NCBI GenBank assembly: GCA_002327445.1
Contig: DCWA01000001.1
Span: 1 to 44,564 of the forward strand
DNA from: Desulfobacteraceae bacterium UBA2174
Lineage (GTDB): Bacteria > Desulfobacterota > Desulfobacteria > Desulfobacterales > UBA2174
Direction: 5' to 3'
Length of the DNA: 44,564 nt
The stretch's first letter is position 1. The number at the start of each line of letters is the position of its first letter. A program made the translations under genes and the position numbers. The notes beneath the pieces are model-generated. The model did not search any database and was not told the DNA's origin. It saw nothing but the letters and a program-made list of their open reading frames with translations. Below are positions 15,197-23,420 of the stretch, piece after piece.

Positions 15197-16030
15197 TCAG
15201 TTCTTCCGGACGCCGAATTGCTGCAGAATGCGATCGAGAATGATGGCCACGATCACGATGCCGATACCGGCCTCGAAGCCCTTGTCGGGCTGCAAGCGCT
15301 GGATGGCCTTCCACACCTCGCCGCCCAATCCCTTGGCACCGATCATGGCAGCGATGACCACCATCGAAAGCGCCAGCATGGTGGTCTGGTTGACGCCGGC
15401 CATGATGGTGGGCGTGGCGATGGGAAGCTGCAGTTTCATCAGCTTCTGCCCCTTGGTGCTGCCAAAGGCGTCGGCGGCTTCCACCAGCTCCTTGGGCACC
15501 TGCTTGATGCCCAGACAGGTGAGCCGGATGGCCGGCGGCATGGAAAAGATCACGGTGGAAAAGATGGCCGCCACCGGTCCCAGGCCGAAAAAGGGAATGG
15601 CGGGAATCAAGTACACGAAGGCCGGCATGGTCTGCATGAAGTCGAGGATGGGCATGATGACCCGATAGGCCACGCGGCTCAAAGCCGCCAAAATCCCCAG
15701 GGGGATACCGATGGCAATGGCAAAGAGGGTGGAGACGAGCACCAGCGCCAAAGTACTCACCGTGGCGCTCCACAGTCCCATGTTCCAAATCAGCAACAAA
15801 CCGATGAAGGTGAACACCGTCACGCCCCGTTTTCGGCTCAGCAGGAAGGCGATGGCGGTGAATGTGAGAATCAGCACCCAGACCGGAAAGAACATCATCG
15901 CATCCACGGACCAATCCAGGCCCCGCTCGGTGATTTCCGAAAACGCTTTGGTGATGAAAGCGAAATTATCGGAGAAAAAATTGATGAACGACTCGATCCA
16001 ATATCCGATCGGTATCCTGTAAGCCTCCAT
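15197..16030 (-). CDS. Glycine betaine ABC transporter, permease (ProW-like)
   Basis: A 277-residue permease with a hydrophilic N-terminal extension and six or so membrane helices. The ABC coupling (EAA) loop is seen as EAADAFGSTKGQKLMKLQLP, followed by IATPTIMAGVNQTTMLALSM, typical for ProW/OpuAB. The gene overlaps the ATPase stop by one base (TGATG), which couples translation, and is followed after 74 bases by the binding-protein gene. Its partners fix it as the membrane part of a betaine-type uptake system, likely for osmoprotection. Confidence 0.92.
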   Translation of the reverse strand: MEAYRIPIGYWIESFINFFSDNFAFITKAFSEITERGLDWSVDAMMFFPVWVLILTFTAIAFLLSRKRGVTVFTFIGLLLIWNMGLWSATVSTLALVLVSTLFAIAIGIPLGILAALSRVAYRVIMPILDFMQTMPAFVYLIPAIPFFGLGPVAAIFSTVIFSMPPAIRLTCLGIKQVPKELVEAADAFGSTKGQKLMKLQLPIATPTIMAGVNQTTMLALSMVVIAAMIGAKGLGGEVWKAIQRLQPDKGFEAGIGIVIVAIILDRILQQFGVRKN

Positions 16031-17232
16031 CAGGATGCCTCCCCTGCTTGTGCGGTTTCGGCCAGCCCCGCCAGCAGCGAGCCTTTGATCACCACGCCCT
16101 TGAGCCGCCCGCCCTCGTCCACCACGGCCACGGGGTAGCTGATTTCGGCGAGCACTTGAAACATTTCAATCGCTGGGGTATCGGGCGCCACGCGGGGAAA
16201 GTCGCGGCGCATGCATGCCTCAAGAGATTTTTCGCCTCGTTTGAGGGCCGCCGAGGCATCATCGGCGGTCACCATTCCCACCACCTTGCCTTCATGCCGC
16301 ACGAAGATACTCGAGATGGAGGCTGCCTTCATCTTGTGCAAGGCGGCTTTGGGGCCATCGGTTTTCATGTAGGCCAGCGCCGAGGGCTTCACCATGACCG
16401 TCTCGGCGGTAATCACCTTGCTCATGTCCACATCCGCTACGAACCTGGCCACATAATCGTTGGCGGGGTTGGTGAGAATCTCCTCGGCGGTTCCCTGTTG
16501 CACCACGTAGCCATCTTTCATCAGCACGATCCGATTGCCGAGTTTCAGCGCCTCGTCCAGGTCGTGGCTGATGAACACGATTGTTTTTTGCAGTCGATCT
16601 TGCAGCGACAGCAGTTCGTCCTGCATGTCCCGCCGAATCAAGGGATCCAGCGCGCTGAAGGCCTCGTCCATCAGCATGATGTCCGCATCCAGCGCCAGCG
16701 CCCGTGCCAGCCCCACCCGCTGTTGCATGCCGCCGCTGAGTTGCACCGGATAGGTCGCCTCCCACCCCTTGAGGCCGACCTGCTCCAAGGCCTGCATGGC
16801 CCGGTCTTTCTGCTCTTTGGCGGGCACCTTCTGAATCTCCAGCCCGTAGGCGACGTTGTCCAATACGGTCCGGTGAGGAAAGAGGGCGAAGTTTTGGAAG
16901 ACCATGCCCAGATGCTTCTGGCGAAACACGCGCAGCGCTTCGTGGTCAAGCGCGGTAACATCGACGCCGTCGATGATGACTTGTCCAGCAGTGGGTTCGA
17001 TGAGTCGGTTGAGGCAACGTACCAGCGTCGATTTACCGCTTCCCGAAAGTCCCATGATCACGAGGATTTCACCCTCTTCGACCGTAAAGGATACATTCGC
17101 CACACCTACCCCGTGGCCCGTCTTTTCCATGATTTCATCTTTGCCGATGCCCTGCTGGAGCATTTTCATGGCAACTTCCGGATGCGGCCCGAAAATCTTG
17201 TAGATTCCCCTGAGTTCGATTTTGTCGGTCAT
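16030..17232 (-). CDS. Glycine betaine ABC transporter, ATPase (ProV-like)
   Basis: A 400-residue ATPase of the ProV/OpuAA class. The N-terminus KIELRGIYKIFGPHPEVAMK is specific to this class. Walker A GLSGSGKST (61-69), the signature LSGGMQQR (165-172) and Walker B IMLMDE (185-190) are intact. A tail of two CBS domains (about 280-390) is present; in relatives it senses ionic strength and gates transport. The start at 17232 is preferred; 17259 is in frame and adds nine residues. It leads the operon, with an AT-rich upstream region containing TGTCAA (17379-17384), which reads TTGACA on this strand, a possible -35 element without a good -10. Confidence 0.92.
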   Translation of the reverse strand: MTDKIELRGIYKIFGPHPEVAMKMLQQGIGKDEIMEKTGHGVGVANVSFTVEEGEILVIMGLSGSGKSTLVRCLNRLIEPTAGQVIIDGVDVTALDHEALRVFRQKHLGMVFQNFALFPHRTVLDNVAYGLEIQKVPAKEQKDRAMQALEQVGLKGWEATYPVQLSGGMQQRVGLARALALDADIMLMDEAFSALDPLIRRDMQDELLSLQDRLQKTIVFISHDLDEALKLGNRIVLMKDGYVVQQGTAEEILTNPANDYVARFVADVDMSKVITAETVMVKPSALAYMKTDGPKAALHKMKAASISSIFVRHEGKVVGMVTADDASAALKRGEKSLEACMRRDFPRVAPDTPAIEMFQVLAEISYPVAVVDEGGRLKGVVIKGSLLAGLAETAQAGEAS

Positions 17233-18084
17233 GTATTCGTTTCCCTGGTCACCTTTCATCCGTGATACGCCGCGGACGGCGGCATTGACGTATTGAAGTT
17301 TGCAATCGAATCGATATTATTAAAAAATAGATTCGATCATGATTTTATTAATAGTACACTAATGCATGGCGTAATGAATGTCAACTGTAATGCCTGTTTT
17401 TAGGGTAAATGCTTTAATGTTTGATAAAAATTTGACCAGGTCGCAGCTACGGCGCCACCATAAAAACCAGCGCGGCCCGCGAAGGCACCGCAGTGGCTGG
17501 CGCAATCCAGGAATGAGAGAACCGATGCCGGATTTCTCCTATCCGTCGAAGACGCCCAGATATGAAAAGATTCGCCTGAAACCGGCGGGATGTAGGGCCG
17601 CCGGCCAGATATGCGGATCGATTCAATTCCTTGAATATTCGATTGCGACGGTGATCAAACAGCCGTCACTGAAACTGGAAATTGGTCGAAATAGAAGGAA
17701 TGATCAGCGGCTGAAAAGGCGCATTCCGTTGTTTGTGCATCGTTGGATGATCTATTCGTAATAATTGATCTTCAACCACCGAGGCCACAGAGAATCACGG
17801 GGAAAACATCAAGTTTTCATTGGCCATCTCTGTGCTCGTTGTGTATTCGGTTGTGATTCGTGACTTTTTAAGAACTTGTCCTGGATGGCCTGCCACCGAA
17901 TTTGATCTCTTCATGGCAAAATGATAGGAATATTCCATCACATTCTGTGGATTGTGTTTCAAACCAACCAGAATGCACCGAAAGAAGCCTTCCACGATCT
18001 TCGATTCCAATCGTCGACGAGGCGCTGTTGGATGCGCTTTCCGATTTTCACCGCATCGGCGGTGCGACAAGACCGGGGGAACGC
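17233..18084. other. Long intergenic region without a recognised gene
   Basis: These 852 bases separate the betaine transporter and glycerate kinase genes. The part near 17290-17420 is AT-rich and should hold the transporter promoter. A 127-codon frame at 17378-17761 is rich in Arg, Lys and Ser, lacks a ribosome-binding site and resembles no family. A long inverted repeat lies at 17773-17855. The kinase frame is open upstream to 17902 but its real start is later. The rest holds nothing I can name. Confidence 0.5.
17773..17855. repeat. Nested inverted repeat of dispersed-repeat type
   Basis: Outer arms CAACCACCGAGGCCACAGAG (17773-17792) and a matching segment beginning CTCTGTGCTCGTTGTG at 17828 form an imperfect stem, around a perfect inner stem GAAAAC-ATCAA-GTTTTC (17802-17818). 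Sequences of the CCACAGAG / CTCTGTG type occur as dispersed intergenic repeats in many bacteria. It may fold in RNA or be a mobile-repeat remnant. Confidence 0.4.
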
Positions 18085-19500
18085 ATGAAATTCGACCGAC
18101 TCATGGATGTCGCGAAGATGGAAGTTCTGCCGAAACGTCTTCGGACCATGCGCCAGGACGCTTTGCACGCGCTGGTCTTGGGCCTCGACAGCGTTCTGCC
18201 CGAGGTGCTTCTCCCGGACAGGATCATTCTGGACCGGGATGCCTTGACGATCGGAGGAATACGGCTTGTGCGGGAATCCTTTTCCCAGGTCGTCATCGTG
18301 GGCGGCGGAAAGGCCACGGCCGGCATGTGCCGCAGCGTCATCGATGTGCTCGGCGGCCAGGTGCCTTTTTCCGGAGCCATCAATGTTCCGTATGGTCAGC
18401 CCGTTGCCGATTGGATCCGCGGCGTGAATCCGGATGCCGGCGTGGAGGTAACCTTCTGCAGTCATCCGATCCCCGATGAAGCCGGCTTGGGCGGAGTTGA
18501 AAAAATGCTCGGCCGGATCGCCGCGGCGCCCCAAGACGCCCTGGTCCTGGCATTGATCTCCGGCGGCGGCAGCGCCTTGATGCCCCTGCCGGCCGAGGGG
18601 ATCTCCCTGGCCGACAAACAGGCGACCAACCGGATCCTGCTCGCCTGTGGAGCGGCCATCGACGAAATCAACTGTATCCGCAAGCACCTGTCGCGTTTCA
18701 AGGGGGGGCAACTGTCCGTGGCGGCTTATCCGCGACGGATTTTCAGCCTCATTCTGTCCGATGTGGTGGGGGACGACCTCCAGACGATCGCCTCCGGACC
18801 CACGGTGCCCGACACCACCACCTTTCACGACGCCGTTGAAATCGTTCTTAAATACGCCATCGATCGGCTTTTGCCGCCCAGCGTTCTCCGGCGCCTGAAC
18901 GACGGCGCGGCCGGCCGGGTGCCGGAAACACCCAAACCGGGGCTGCCCGCCTTCACCAGGACGACCAACCTGATCATCGGCAGCGCCGGGAGCGCCGCCG
19001 AGGTGGCCCGACAGGACCTGACCCGACGGGGATATCAAACCGAAATTTTCGCCGCCGATCTGCACGGTGAAGCACGAGCCTACGGGGCAGAACTGGCCAG
19101 GCGACTGGCCGATTTTTGGAAAGGCGGGGGACCGGCGGCCTTCATCGCCACAGGCGAGTTCACCGTGACGCTGCGCGGCAGCGGCAAAGGCGGGCGCAAC
19201 CAGGAAATGCTCTTGGGTTTTCTGGACGAACTGCAGCGGCATCCCGGCCTGGAAGCCAACCGGCTGTCGTGGGTGGTCCTTTCGGCGGCTTTCGACGGCA
19301 TCGAAGGAAACTCCGGGGCAATGGGAGCGATCATCGACTCGTCCTCTCTCCAGCGCATGCAAGGATTGGGGATCAACCTGCGATCCCACCTGGAACGAAA
19401 CGATGCCAGGGCCGTCTTCCAATCGCTGGGGGACTTGCTGGTCACCGGTCAGACTGGCACCAACGTCAATGACATGACCCTGATTCTGATCGACGGATGA
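18085..19500 (+). CDS. Glycerate 2-kinase (MOFRL family)
   Basis: A 471-residue type II glycerate kinase that phosphorylates D-glycerate to 2-phosphoglycerate, feeding it into glycolysis. Typical elements are VVIVGGGKATAGMCRSVI in the N-terminal half, the HPIPDEAGLGGVEKML segment, the phosphate-binding ALISGGGSALMPLP, INCIRKHLSRFKGGQL, SDVVGDDLQTIASGPTVPD and the C-terminal MOFRL region TGEFTVTLRGSGKGGRNQEM and GNSGAMGAIIDSSS. The ATG at 18085 follows GGGGGA and begins the conserved region; the frame is open to 17902. It is a single gene, ended by a bidirectional terminator. Confidence 0.92.
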   Translation: MKFDRLMDVAKMEVLPKRLRTMRQDALHALVLGLDSVLPEVLLPDRIILDRDALTIGGIRLVRESFSQVVIVGGGKATAGMCRSVIDVLGGQVPFSGAINVPYGQPVADWIRGVNPDAGVEVTFCSHPIPDEAGLGGVEKMLGRIAAAPQDALVLALISGGGSALMPLPAEGISLADKQATNRILLACGAAIDEINCIRKHLSRFKGGQLSVAAYPRRIFSLILSDVVGDDLQTIASGPTVPDTTTFHDAVEIVLKYAIDRLLPPSVLRRLNDGAAGRVPETPKPGLPAFTRTTNLIIGSAGSAAEVARQDLTRRGYQTEIFAADLHGEARAYGAELARRLADFWKGGGPAAFIATGEFTVTLRGSGKGGRNQEMLLGFLDELQRHPGLEANRLSWVVLSAAFDGIEGNSGAMGAIIDSSSLQRMQGLGINLRSHLERNDARAVFQSLGDLLVTGQTGTNVNDMTLILIDG

Positions 19501-19587
19501 AGACATCGACAAAAAGAGCGCCTTTCCCGGCCCGACAGCGGGGATGAAACCGGCCATGACTGGCCGCGTTTTCCGGAGGTACTTCCC

Positions 19588-19629
19588 AAAAAGATTGGCA
19601 CCCGTGCCATCCAGGTGCCTATCTTTTTT
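19588..19629. terminator. Bidirectional intrinsic terminator
   Basis: AAAAAGAT-T-GGCACC (19588-19602) pairs with GGTGCC-T-ATCTTTTTT (19614-19629) over an 11-base loop, giving A- and T-tracts on both sides. It lies between convergent genes (glycerate kinase ends at 19500; the Gly-rich gene ends at 19675) and can stop both. Confidence 0.8.
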
Positions 19630-19674
19630 GAGGGATTGGGGATAGGGGATGCAAGAGGGAATCAATCCTTCCCT

Positions 19675-20193
19675 TTACTTCCCTCCGGCGCCACCACCAC
19701 CGCCGCCACCACCGGCACCGCCACCACCGCCGGCTCCAGATCCGCCGCCGGCTCCAGATCCGCCGCCGGCCCCGCCGCCACCGACTCCAGATCCAGCACC
19801 GGTGGGATTACCCCCTTGGGATTGCCCCTTGGAGGCCGCATTTTGTCCGGAGCCCTTGCCCTGGGAACTGGCGATCCCTTTGGCCTTGCTGGTCATGTTG
19901 CGGTTGGTGAACATATTTTGATGACGGTTCATCTGTCCCTGCCCCATCTCCTCGGCGGTTCGCGCCCGGGTCTGGGTCTGGGTTCGAGTCTGAGTTTGAG
20001 CCTGCCAAGAGCCCTGCTCGCCCTCGGATGCCGTCGCCTCGGCCAAGGCTTCAGCGGCGGAAACAGCGTTTGGAGTTCCGAAGGCCGGTGCCGCATCAGC
20101 AGGTCCCTGGGCCCAGGCGTGGCCCAGGCAAAGGCTCAGCGTCAATGCCAGCGCCAGGATCCCCGTCATTTTCATCATGGAATGCGTTTTCAT
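19675..20193 (-). CDS. Exported Gly-rich low-complexity protein
   Basis: A 172-residue protein with a signal peptide (MKMTGILALALTLSLCLGHAWA, cleavage near residue 28). The mature part has a QTQTRTQTQTRART repeat (about 67-80), a polar middle rich in Asn, Gln, Ser and Lys, and a tail of nearly 40 Gly, Ser and Ala residues ending GAGGK. No enzyme motif is visible. Low complexity suggests a surface, structural or adhesive protein, or one folding only after binding. GGAGAA precedes the start at 20193. It is the last gene of the ECF sigma factor group, 39 bases after the TPR lipoprotein gene. Confidence 0.65.
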   Translation of the reverse strand: MKTHSMMKMTGILALALTLSLCLGHAWAQGPADAAPAFGTPNAVSAAEALAEATASEGEQGSWQAQTQTRTQTQTRARTAEEMGQGQMNRHQNMFTNRNMTSKAKGIASSQGKGSGQNAASKGQSQGGNPTGAGSGVGGGGAGGGSGAGGGSGAGGGGGAGGGGGGGGAGGK

Positions 20194-20232
20194 TTCGTTT
20201 TCTCCTTGTTCGGTCGGTCATCTCGGTTTTGT

Positions 20233-21213
20233 TTATTGGAACTGCGTCACGAAGTGGACCGATTCCGCCAGCGACCAGGTGCGCCCCCCGGCCTCCACTT
20301 GTTCAGCCACCCCGAACCAGCTCAGGGGCAAGCGGTCGGGATCGATTCCCGGCGCCTGTGTTAAAATCGCCTGCCGCACGGCCATACTGCGAAGTTTGGC
20401 CGTTTCAGGCTGGCCTTCCATGTAGACGACGACATGCAGTTTGAAATCAGAGGCGTCTCTTAACCGCTCGGCGATCAGACCCAGAGAGGGTCGGCTTTCC
20501 GGCGCCACCTCGTTCAGATGATCGAAGGCGATGCGACCGATGGCCACCCGAACCCTTCCCACCCGAGTGCCGCGAAAATCGAAATCGCCCCAAGAATTCA
20601 AATGATCGGCAGCCGCCAGGGCCATGGCGCCATCAGGATAGAGCGCCAGAAACCTTTTCCAGCCATGTTTGGCCTCGTTTCGACGTCCCAGTCGGGCCTG
20701 GACCGCTGCCCGATGAAACAGCGCATCGGGCTGGGTCGGCTTTTCCTGGAGCACTCGGTCATATTGCGCCACAGCCTGCTCCAATTCGCCCCGGTCCAGA
20801 TAATTGTGCCCGAGGTAGAGGTTGGCTCCCAGGTGGCCGGGGTCCAGGGCGAGGACTTTTTGGTACTGAATCCGTTCCTGTTCCAGGAGCCCCTGGGCCC
20901 AATAGCCCACGCCCAGCCAGTAACCGGCCTCGGCATCCCTCGGAGCGAGACGGACGGCCTTCTCCAGCAATGGGATTGCTGCATCGGGCTGGTTCAAGGC
21001 CAGGTGGTACCTCCCCATCCAGTAGGCTGCCTGCCAGTTCTGCGGGTCGGCATCGAGTTGGCGGCCAAAATCGGCGATGCCTTCCTGGTATCTCCCCTGC
21101 TCCATATACCAGGGACCTTTCTGCCGGGCAGGGATGGCCGCTCTGGCCCCTACGCATCCCGCCAGAGCGAAAACAAACGCCAGAAGAGAAATGGTGCTTT
21201 TTCGAAAGTACAC
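20233..21213 (-). CDS. TPR lipoprotein with OmpA-like C-terminus
   Basis: A 326-residue predicted lipoprotein: the start is taken as GTG 21213, which gives a signal peptide with lipobox LAGC and modified Cys20 (Asn or Asp is absent at +2, so transport to the outer membrane is likely). Five to six TPR-type helix pairs follow (about 40-220; for example YWMGRYHLALNQPDAAIPLL and YWLGVGYWAQGLLEQERI). The last 100 residues (about 220-326), with IAFDHLNEVAPESR, resemble an OmpA-like peptidoglycan-binding domain. The combination suggests an envelope scaffold that joins partner proteins to the cell wall. It lies 90 bases after an exported hypothetical gene in the sigma factor operon. Confidence 0.75.
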   Translation of the reverse strand: MYFRKSTISLLAFVFALAGCVGARAAIPARQKGPWYMEQGRYQEGIADFGRQLDADPQNWQAAYWMGRYHLALNQPDAAIPLLEKAVRLAPRDAEAGYWLGVGYWAQGLLEQERIQYQKVLALDPGHLGANLYLGHNYLDRGELEQAVAQYDRVLQEKPTQPDALFHRAAVQARLGRRNEAKHGWKRFLALYPDGAMALAAADHLNSWGDFDFRGTRVGRVRVAIGRIAFDHLNEVAPESRPSLGLIAERLRDASDFKLHVVVYMEGQPETAKLRSMAVRQAILTQAPGIDPDRLPLSWFGVAEQVEAGGRTWSLAESVHFVTQFQ

Positions 21214-21303
21214 GAACGGCTCCAAAGGTTGAGGTTCGAAGGAAAGGGCCCTTTGTCTCCATATACGCAGCCCGAGGTTTTTGGTCACCAGGGCTTCATT
21301 TTT

Positions 21304-22074
21304 TCAGCGCCCCGGTGAGGGCGGGACTTCGAGGCTCCGGGTGGTCAAGCCGAGACGCACTGCGGCGTCCTGCGGGTCTTTGCCGTCCTGCAAGGCAGCC
21401 AGGGCCGAATCGCTGATGGCCCTCGCGGAGCGTCCCTTTTTCAGCGCCAATCCGGCCAGCCGAGGAAATTGGAGCCAGCGGGGCGTCAGAGCGTTGAGCG
21501 CCAATCCGGTTTCCGCTACCCGGAGGCTTTCTGTATCGGGCATGCCAACCCGCCCGAGGTAAGCCCGGATCCGGAGAGCCGTGGCCAGCTTTTCTGCCGG
21601 AACGCACCGATGACGCCGCACAAACTCGGCCAATGCCTTTTCCGGCAACCCGGCTTCCAAACCTTCCACCACCGCCATCATCAAATCGAGGGGAGGAGGA
21701 ACGTCCCGTCCTTTGCCCGAAACCATTTGGCGGGCAGTGGACAAGGCGCTCGTCCGCCGCTCCAGCGCCTGCCTCAGAATATCGCCGGGAACCGCCTTGC
21801 TCAGGCCCTCGTCCACCTTTTCAGCCAATGGTGCCGCGGGCAGCCCGTCTTTGCAGGCACCGACCAACAGATCAAGCAACCGGGCGCCGTCCTCCCCTGG
21901 AAGACGGCCGTTGAGAACGGCTGCGAGGATGCGGGCCACGGTATCTTCCGCAACGCCGCAATCCAGGGCTTTTTGCGCGGATTGGGAGACCGGGTCCCCG
22001 GCAAAAACCGGTGGGGCTGCCACCAGCCAGACCAGGACGAAAACCGATGCCCATGATTTAAATCGTCTTTTCAT
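21304..22074 (-). CDS. Exported helical protein of unknown function
   Basis: A 256-residue protein starting at 22074 with a signal peptide (FKSWASVFVLVWLVAAPPVFA, cleavage near 24). The mature part is almost all helical and contains the recurring short motif G(V/L)-x-E/x-xV-A-x-x-L (for example CGVAEDTVARILAAVLNGRL, EGLEAGLPEKALAEFVRR), which could be a repeat fold. Its one Cys pair is C38 and C72, which may form a disulfide. No family is recognised. The start overlaps the end of the CBM48 gene by 17 bases. Confidence 0.65.
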   Translation of the reverse strand: MKRRFKSWASVFVLVWLVAAPPVFAGDPVSQSAQKALDCGVAEDTVARILAAVLNGRLPGEDGARLLDLLVGACKDGLPAAPLAEKVDEGLSKAVPGDILRQALERRTSALSTARQMVSGKGRDVPPPLDLMMAVVEGLEAGLPEKALAEFVRRHRCVPAEKLATALRIRAYLGRVGMPDTESLRVAETGLALNALTPRWLQFPRLAGLALKKGRSARAISDSALAALQDGKDPQDAAVRLGLTTRSLEVPPSPGR

Positions 22075-22657
22075 GATCTTCGGTGAGAAGGAGGACCGAG
22101 TTGAGGTTGCCGAATCCGTCCTCGCGCGTGAGTATCGCCTCCGGGTCGGGGGAAACCCTCGTTTCATCCAGCAAAAAAACATATTCATGGCATCCCGGTG
22201 GCAGTTGCGCTTGCAAAAGCCAAGCACGGCGCTCCGGGGCGAAACGCATTCGAAAGCCATTGGGATTCCAGCGGTTGAAAGATCCAATGACCGCCGCGGA
22301 GCGGATTCGACCTTCCGGGTCGGCCAATTGAAAGATCACCGTCGAGAACCCGGGGCGCAATGCGTCGGCCCCCGGGAGGACTCGCGGCCCTTCCCGGACG
22401 ACGGCGAGCAGAAACAATGAAACAAGTCCCACTCCTATGGTGCCAATGCGCAGCGGCGTAACGGCGAGTGACCGTGGGGTGCGGGTCCAGATCCATGCCC
22501 TGCGCCACCAGGGCAGACGGATGGGCGAAAGCCGCCGGAGCACGCCATCGGCGAATCCGGGCGGCGGGTCGATTTGGGGCAAATCGCGGATGGCCCGGAT
22601 CACCTTTCGGTAACCCGGATCCGGATCAAAGTTGTCGTTGGGCGATCCGTTCCTCAT
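22058..22657 (-). CDS. Membrane-anchored CBM48 (glycogen-binding-like) protein, possible anti-sigma factor
   Basis: A 199-residue bitopic protein: a cytoplasmic N-terminus (1-66, with DLPQIDPPPGFADGVLRRL as in anti-sigma-factor N-termini), one transmembrane helix (69-87) and an outside domain (105-190) that resembles AMPK1-CBM/CBM48. The domain is recognised by ADPEGRIRSAAVIGSFNRWN, WLLQAQLPPG and HEYVFLLDE. CBM48 binds alpha-glucans in other proteins. ATG 22657 follows GGAGG and lies inside the sigma factor gene (32-base overlap), so tight coupling is likely. The position after an ECF sigma gene makes an anti-sigma role plausible; no zinc-finger motif is seen, so this remains inference. Confidence 0.72.
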   Translation of the reverse strand: MRNGSPNDNFDPDPGYRKVIRAIRDLPQIDPPPGFADGVLRRLSPIRLPWWRRAWIWTRTPRSLAVTPLRIGTIGVGLVSLFLLAVVREGPRVLPGADALRPGFSTVIFQLADPEGRIRSAAVIGSFNRWNPNGFRMRFAPERRAWLLQAQLPPGCHEYVFLLDETRVSPDPEAILTREDGFGNLNSVLLLTEDHEKTI

Positions 22658-23216
22658 CGCCACCTCCCTCCAGGGCGCACCGCACCATGTTCAAACCCCG
22701 GTGCACCCGCATCTTGGCAGCGCTCAAGGCGATGCCAAGGACTTCAGCCACCTCCTGGAGCGGCAAATCTTCACGGTATCGCAGCACGAGGGCCTCCCGG
22801 TAATCGAACGGCAACCGCGCCACGGCATGCCATACCCGCTCCAGATCCAAACGCTCATCCCACTGCGCCTGGGGGTTTTCGGATACCGGGAAGCTTTCAT
22901 CTGCGCTGGCCACTTCCCACTCCACCAGCCTGCGCGAGCCAGCAGTTCGCAGCCAGTCCCTGGCACGGTTGATACCGATGGCATAAAGCCAGGGGAAAAA
23001 ACGCGCCCCCGGACGAAACCGCGCCAGATTTTCATAGGCCCGGACGAAGGTGTCCTGGGCGAGATCCGCAGCCGTATCCGCCGTTCCGGTGGTGCGTCGC
23101 ATGAGATTGTAAATGGGTCGCTGATAGCGTTTCACGAGAATGCCGAAGGCATCTGTGTTTCCCGCCAACACGTCCCGGATAACCGCATCTTCGTGTTCCA
23201 TGTCATCAGAAATCAT
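22626..23216 (-). CDS. ECF-type sigma-70 factor
   Basis: A 196-residue extracytoplasmic-function sigma factor. Region 2 is near residues 20-90 (RYQRPIYNLMRRTTGTADTA, DTFVRAYENLARFRPG, WLYAIGINRARDWLR) and region 4 near 135-190 (LPFDYREALVLRYREDLPLQ, EVLGIALSAAKMRVHRGLN). ATG 23216 is preferred (MISDDMEH onwards); the frame is open to 23285 and the ribosome-binding site is weak in each case. It heads a five-gene set of envelope proteins (membrane CBM48, exported helical, TPR lipoprotein, Gly-rich) and probably controls it; its own promoter is not recognised. Confidence 0.9.
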   Translation of the reverse strand: MISDDMEHEDAVIRDVLAGNTDAFGILVKRYQRPIYNLMRRTTGTADTAADLAQDTFVRAYENLARFRPGARFFPWLYAIGINRARDWLRTAGSRRLVEWEVASADESFPVSENPQAQWDERLDLERVWHAVARLPFDYREALVLRYREDLPLQEVAEVLGIALSAAKMRVHRGLNMVRCALEGGGDEERIAQRQL

Positions 23217-23333
23217 GGCTGAGTGCAGGAAGTCGGCCCGCCTGGCGAGAGGTTTCCTTTTTAAAATATACGCAACGACGAACAAAAAGTCACAAAACCA
23301 GCCTCAAGGTCCCTCCCGACGTCTCCAGGCAAC

Positions 23334-23363
23334 TTGACACCCAAGCCCGATTATCTCTATACG
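23334..23363 (+). promoter_or_regulatory. Candidate sigma-70 promoter of the YcaO-SagB unit
   Basis: Perfect TTGACA at 23334-23339 and TATACG at 23358-23363 (spacer 18), about 60 bases before the YcaO start. The intervening sequence contains no start codon with a ribosome-binding site, so no small leader or precursor gene precedes ycaO. Confidence 0.5.
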
Positions 23364-23420
23364 CTAACTTCGACACTTCTCTGTAAAGTATCAAATTTGT
23401 CTTTATAATCCGGAGGATCA

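Noticed and set aside
17378..17761. A 127-codon frame in the gap before glycerate kinase
   Set aside because: No ribosome-binding site, no signal, Arg/Lys-rich composition and no family; more likely noise in an intergenic region.
17959..19665. A 568-codon frame antisense to the glycerate kinase gene
   Set aside because: Low-complexity Gly/Gln/His-rich product without motif; it mirrors the codon bias of the kinase gene.
19690..19800. The Gly-rich tract as a CRISPR or tandem-repeat array
   Set aside because: It is a short codon-level repeat within a coding frame (GGN-type codons), without spacers of uniform length.
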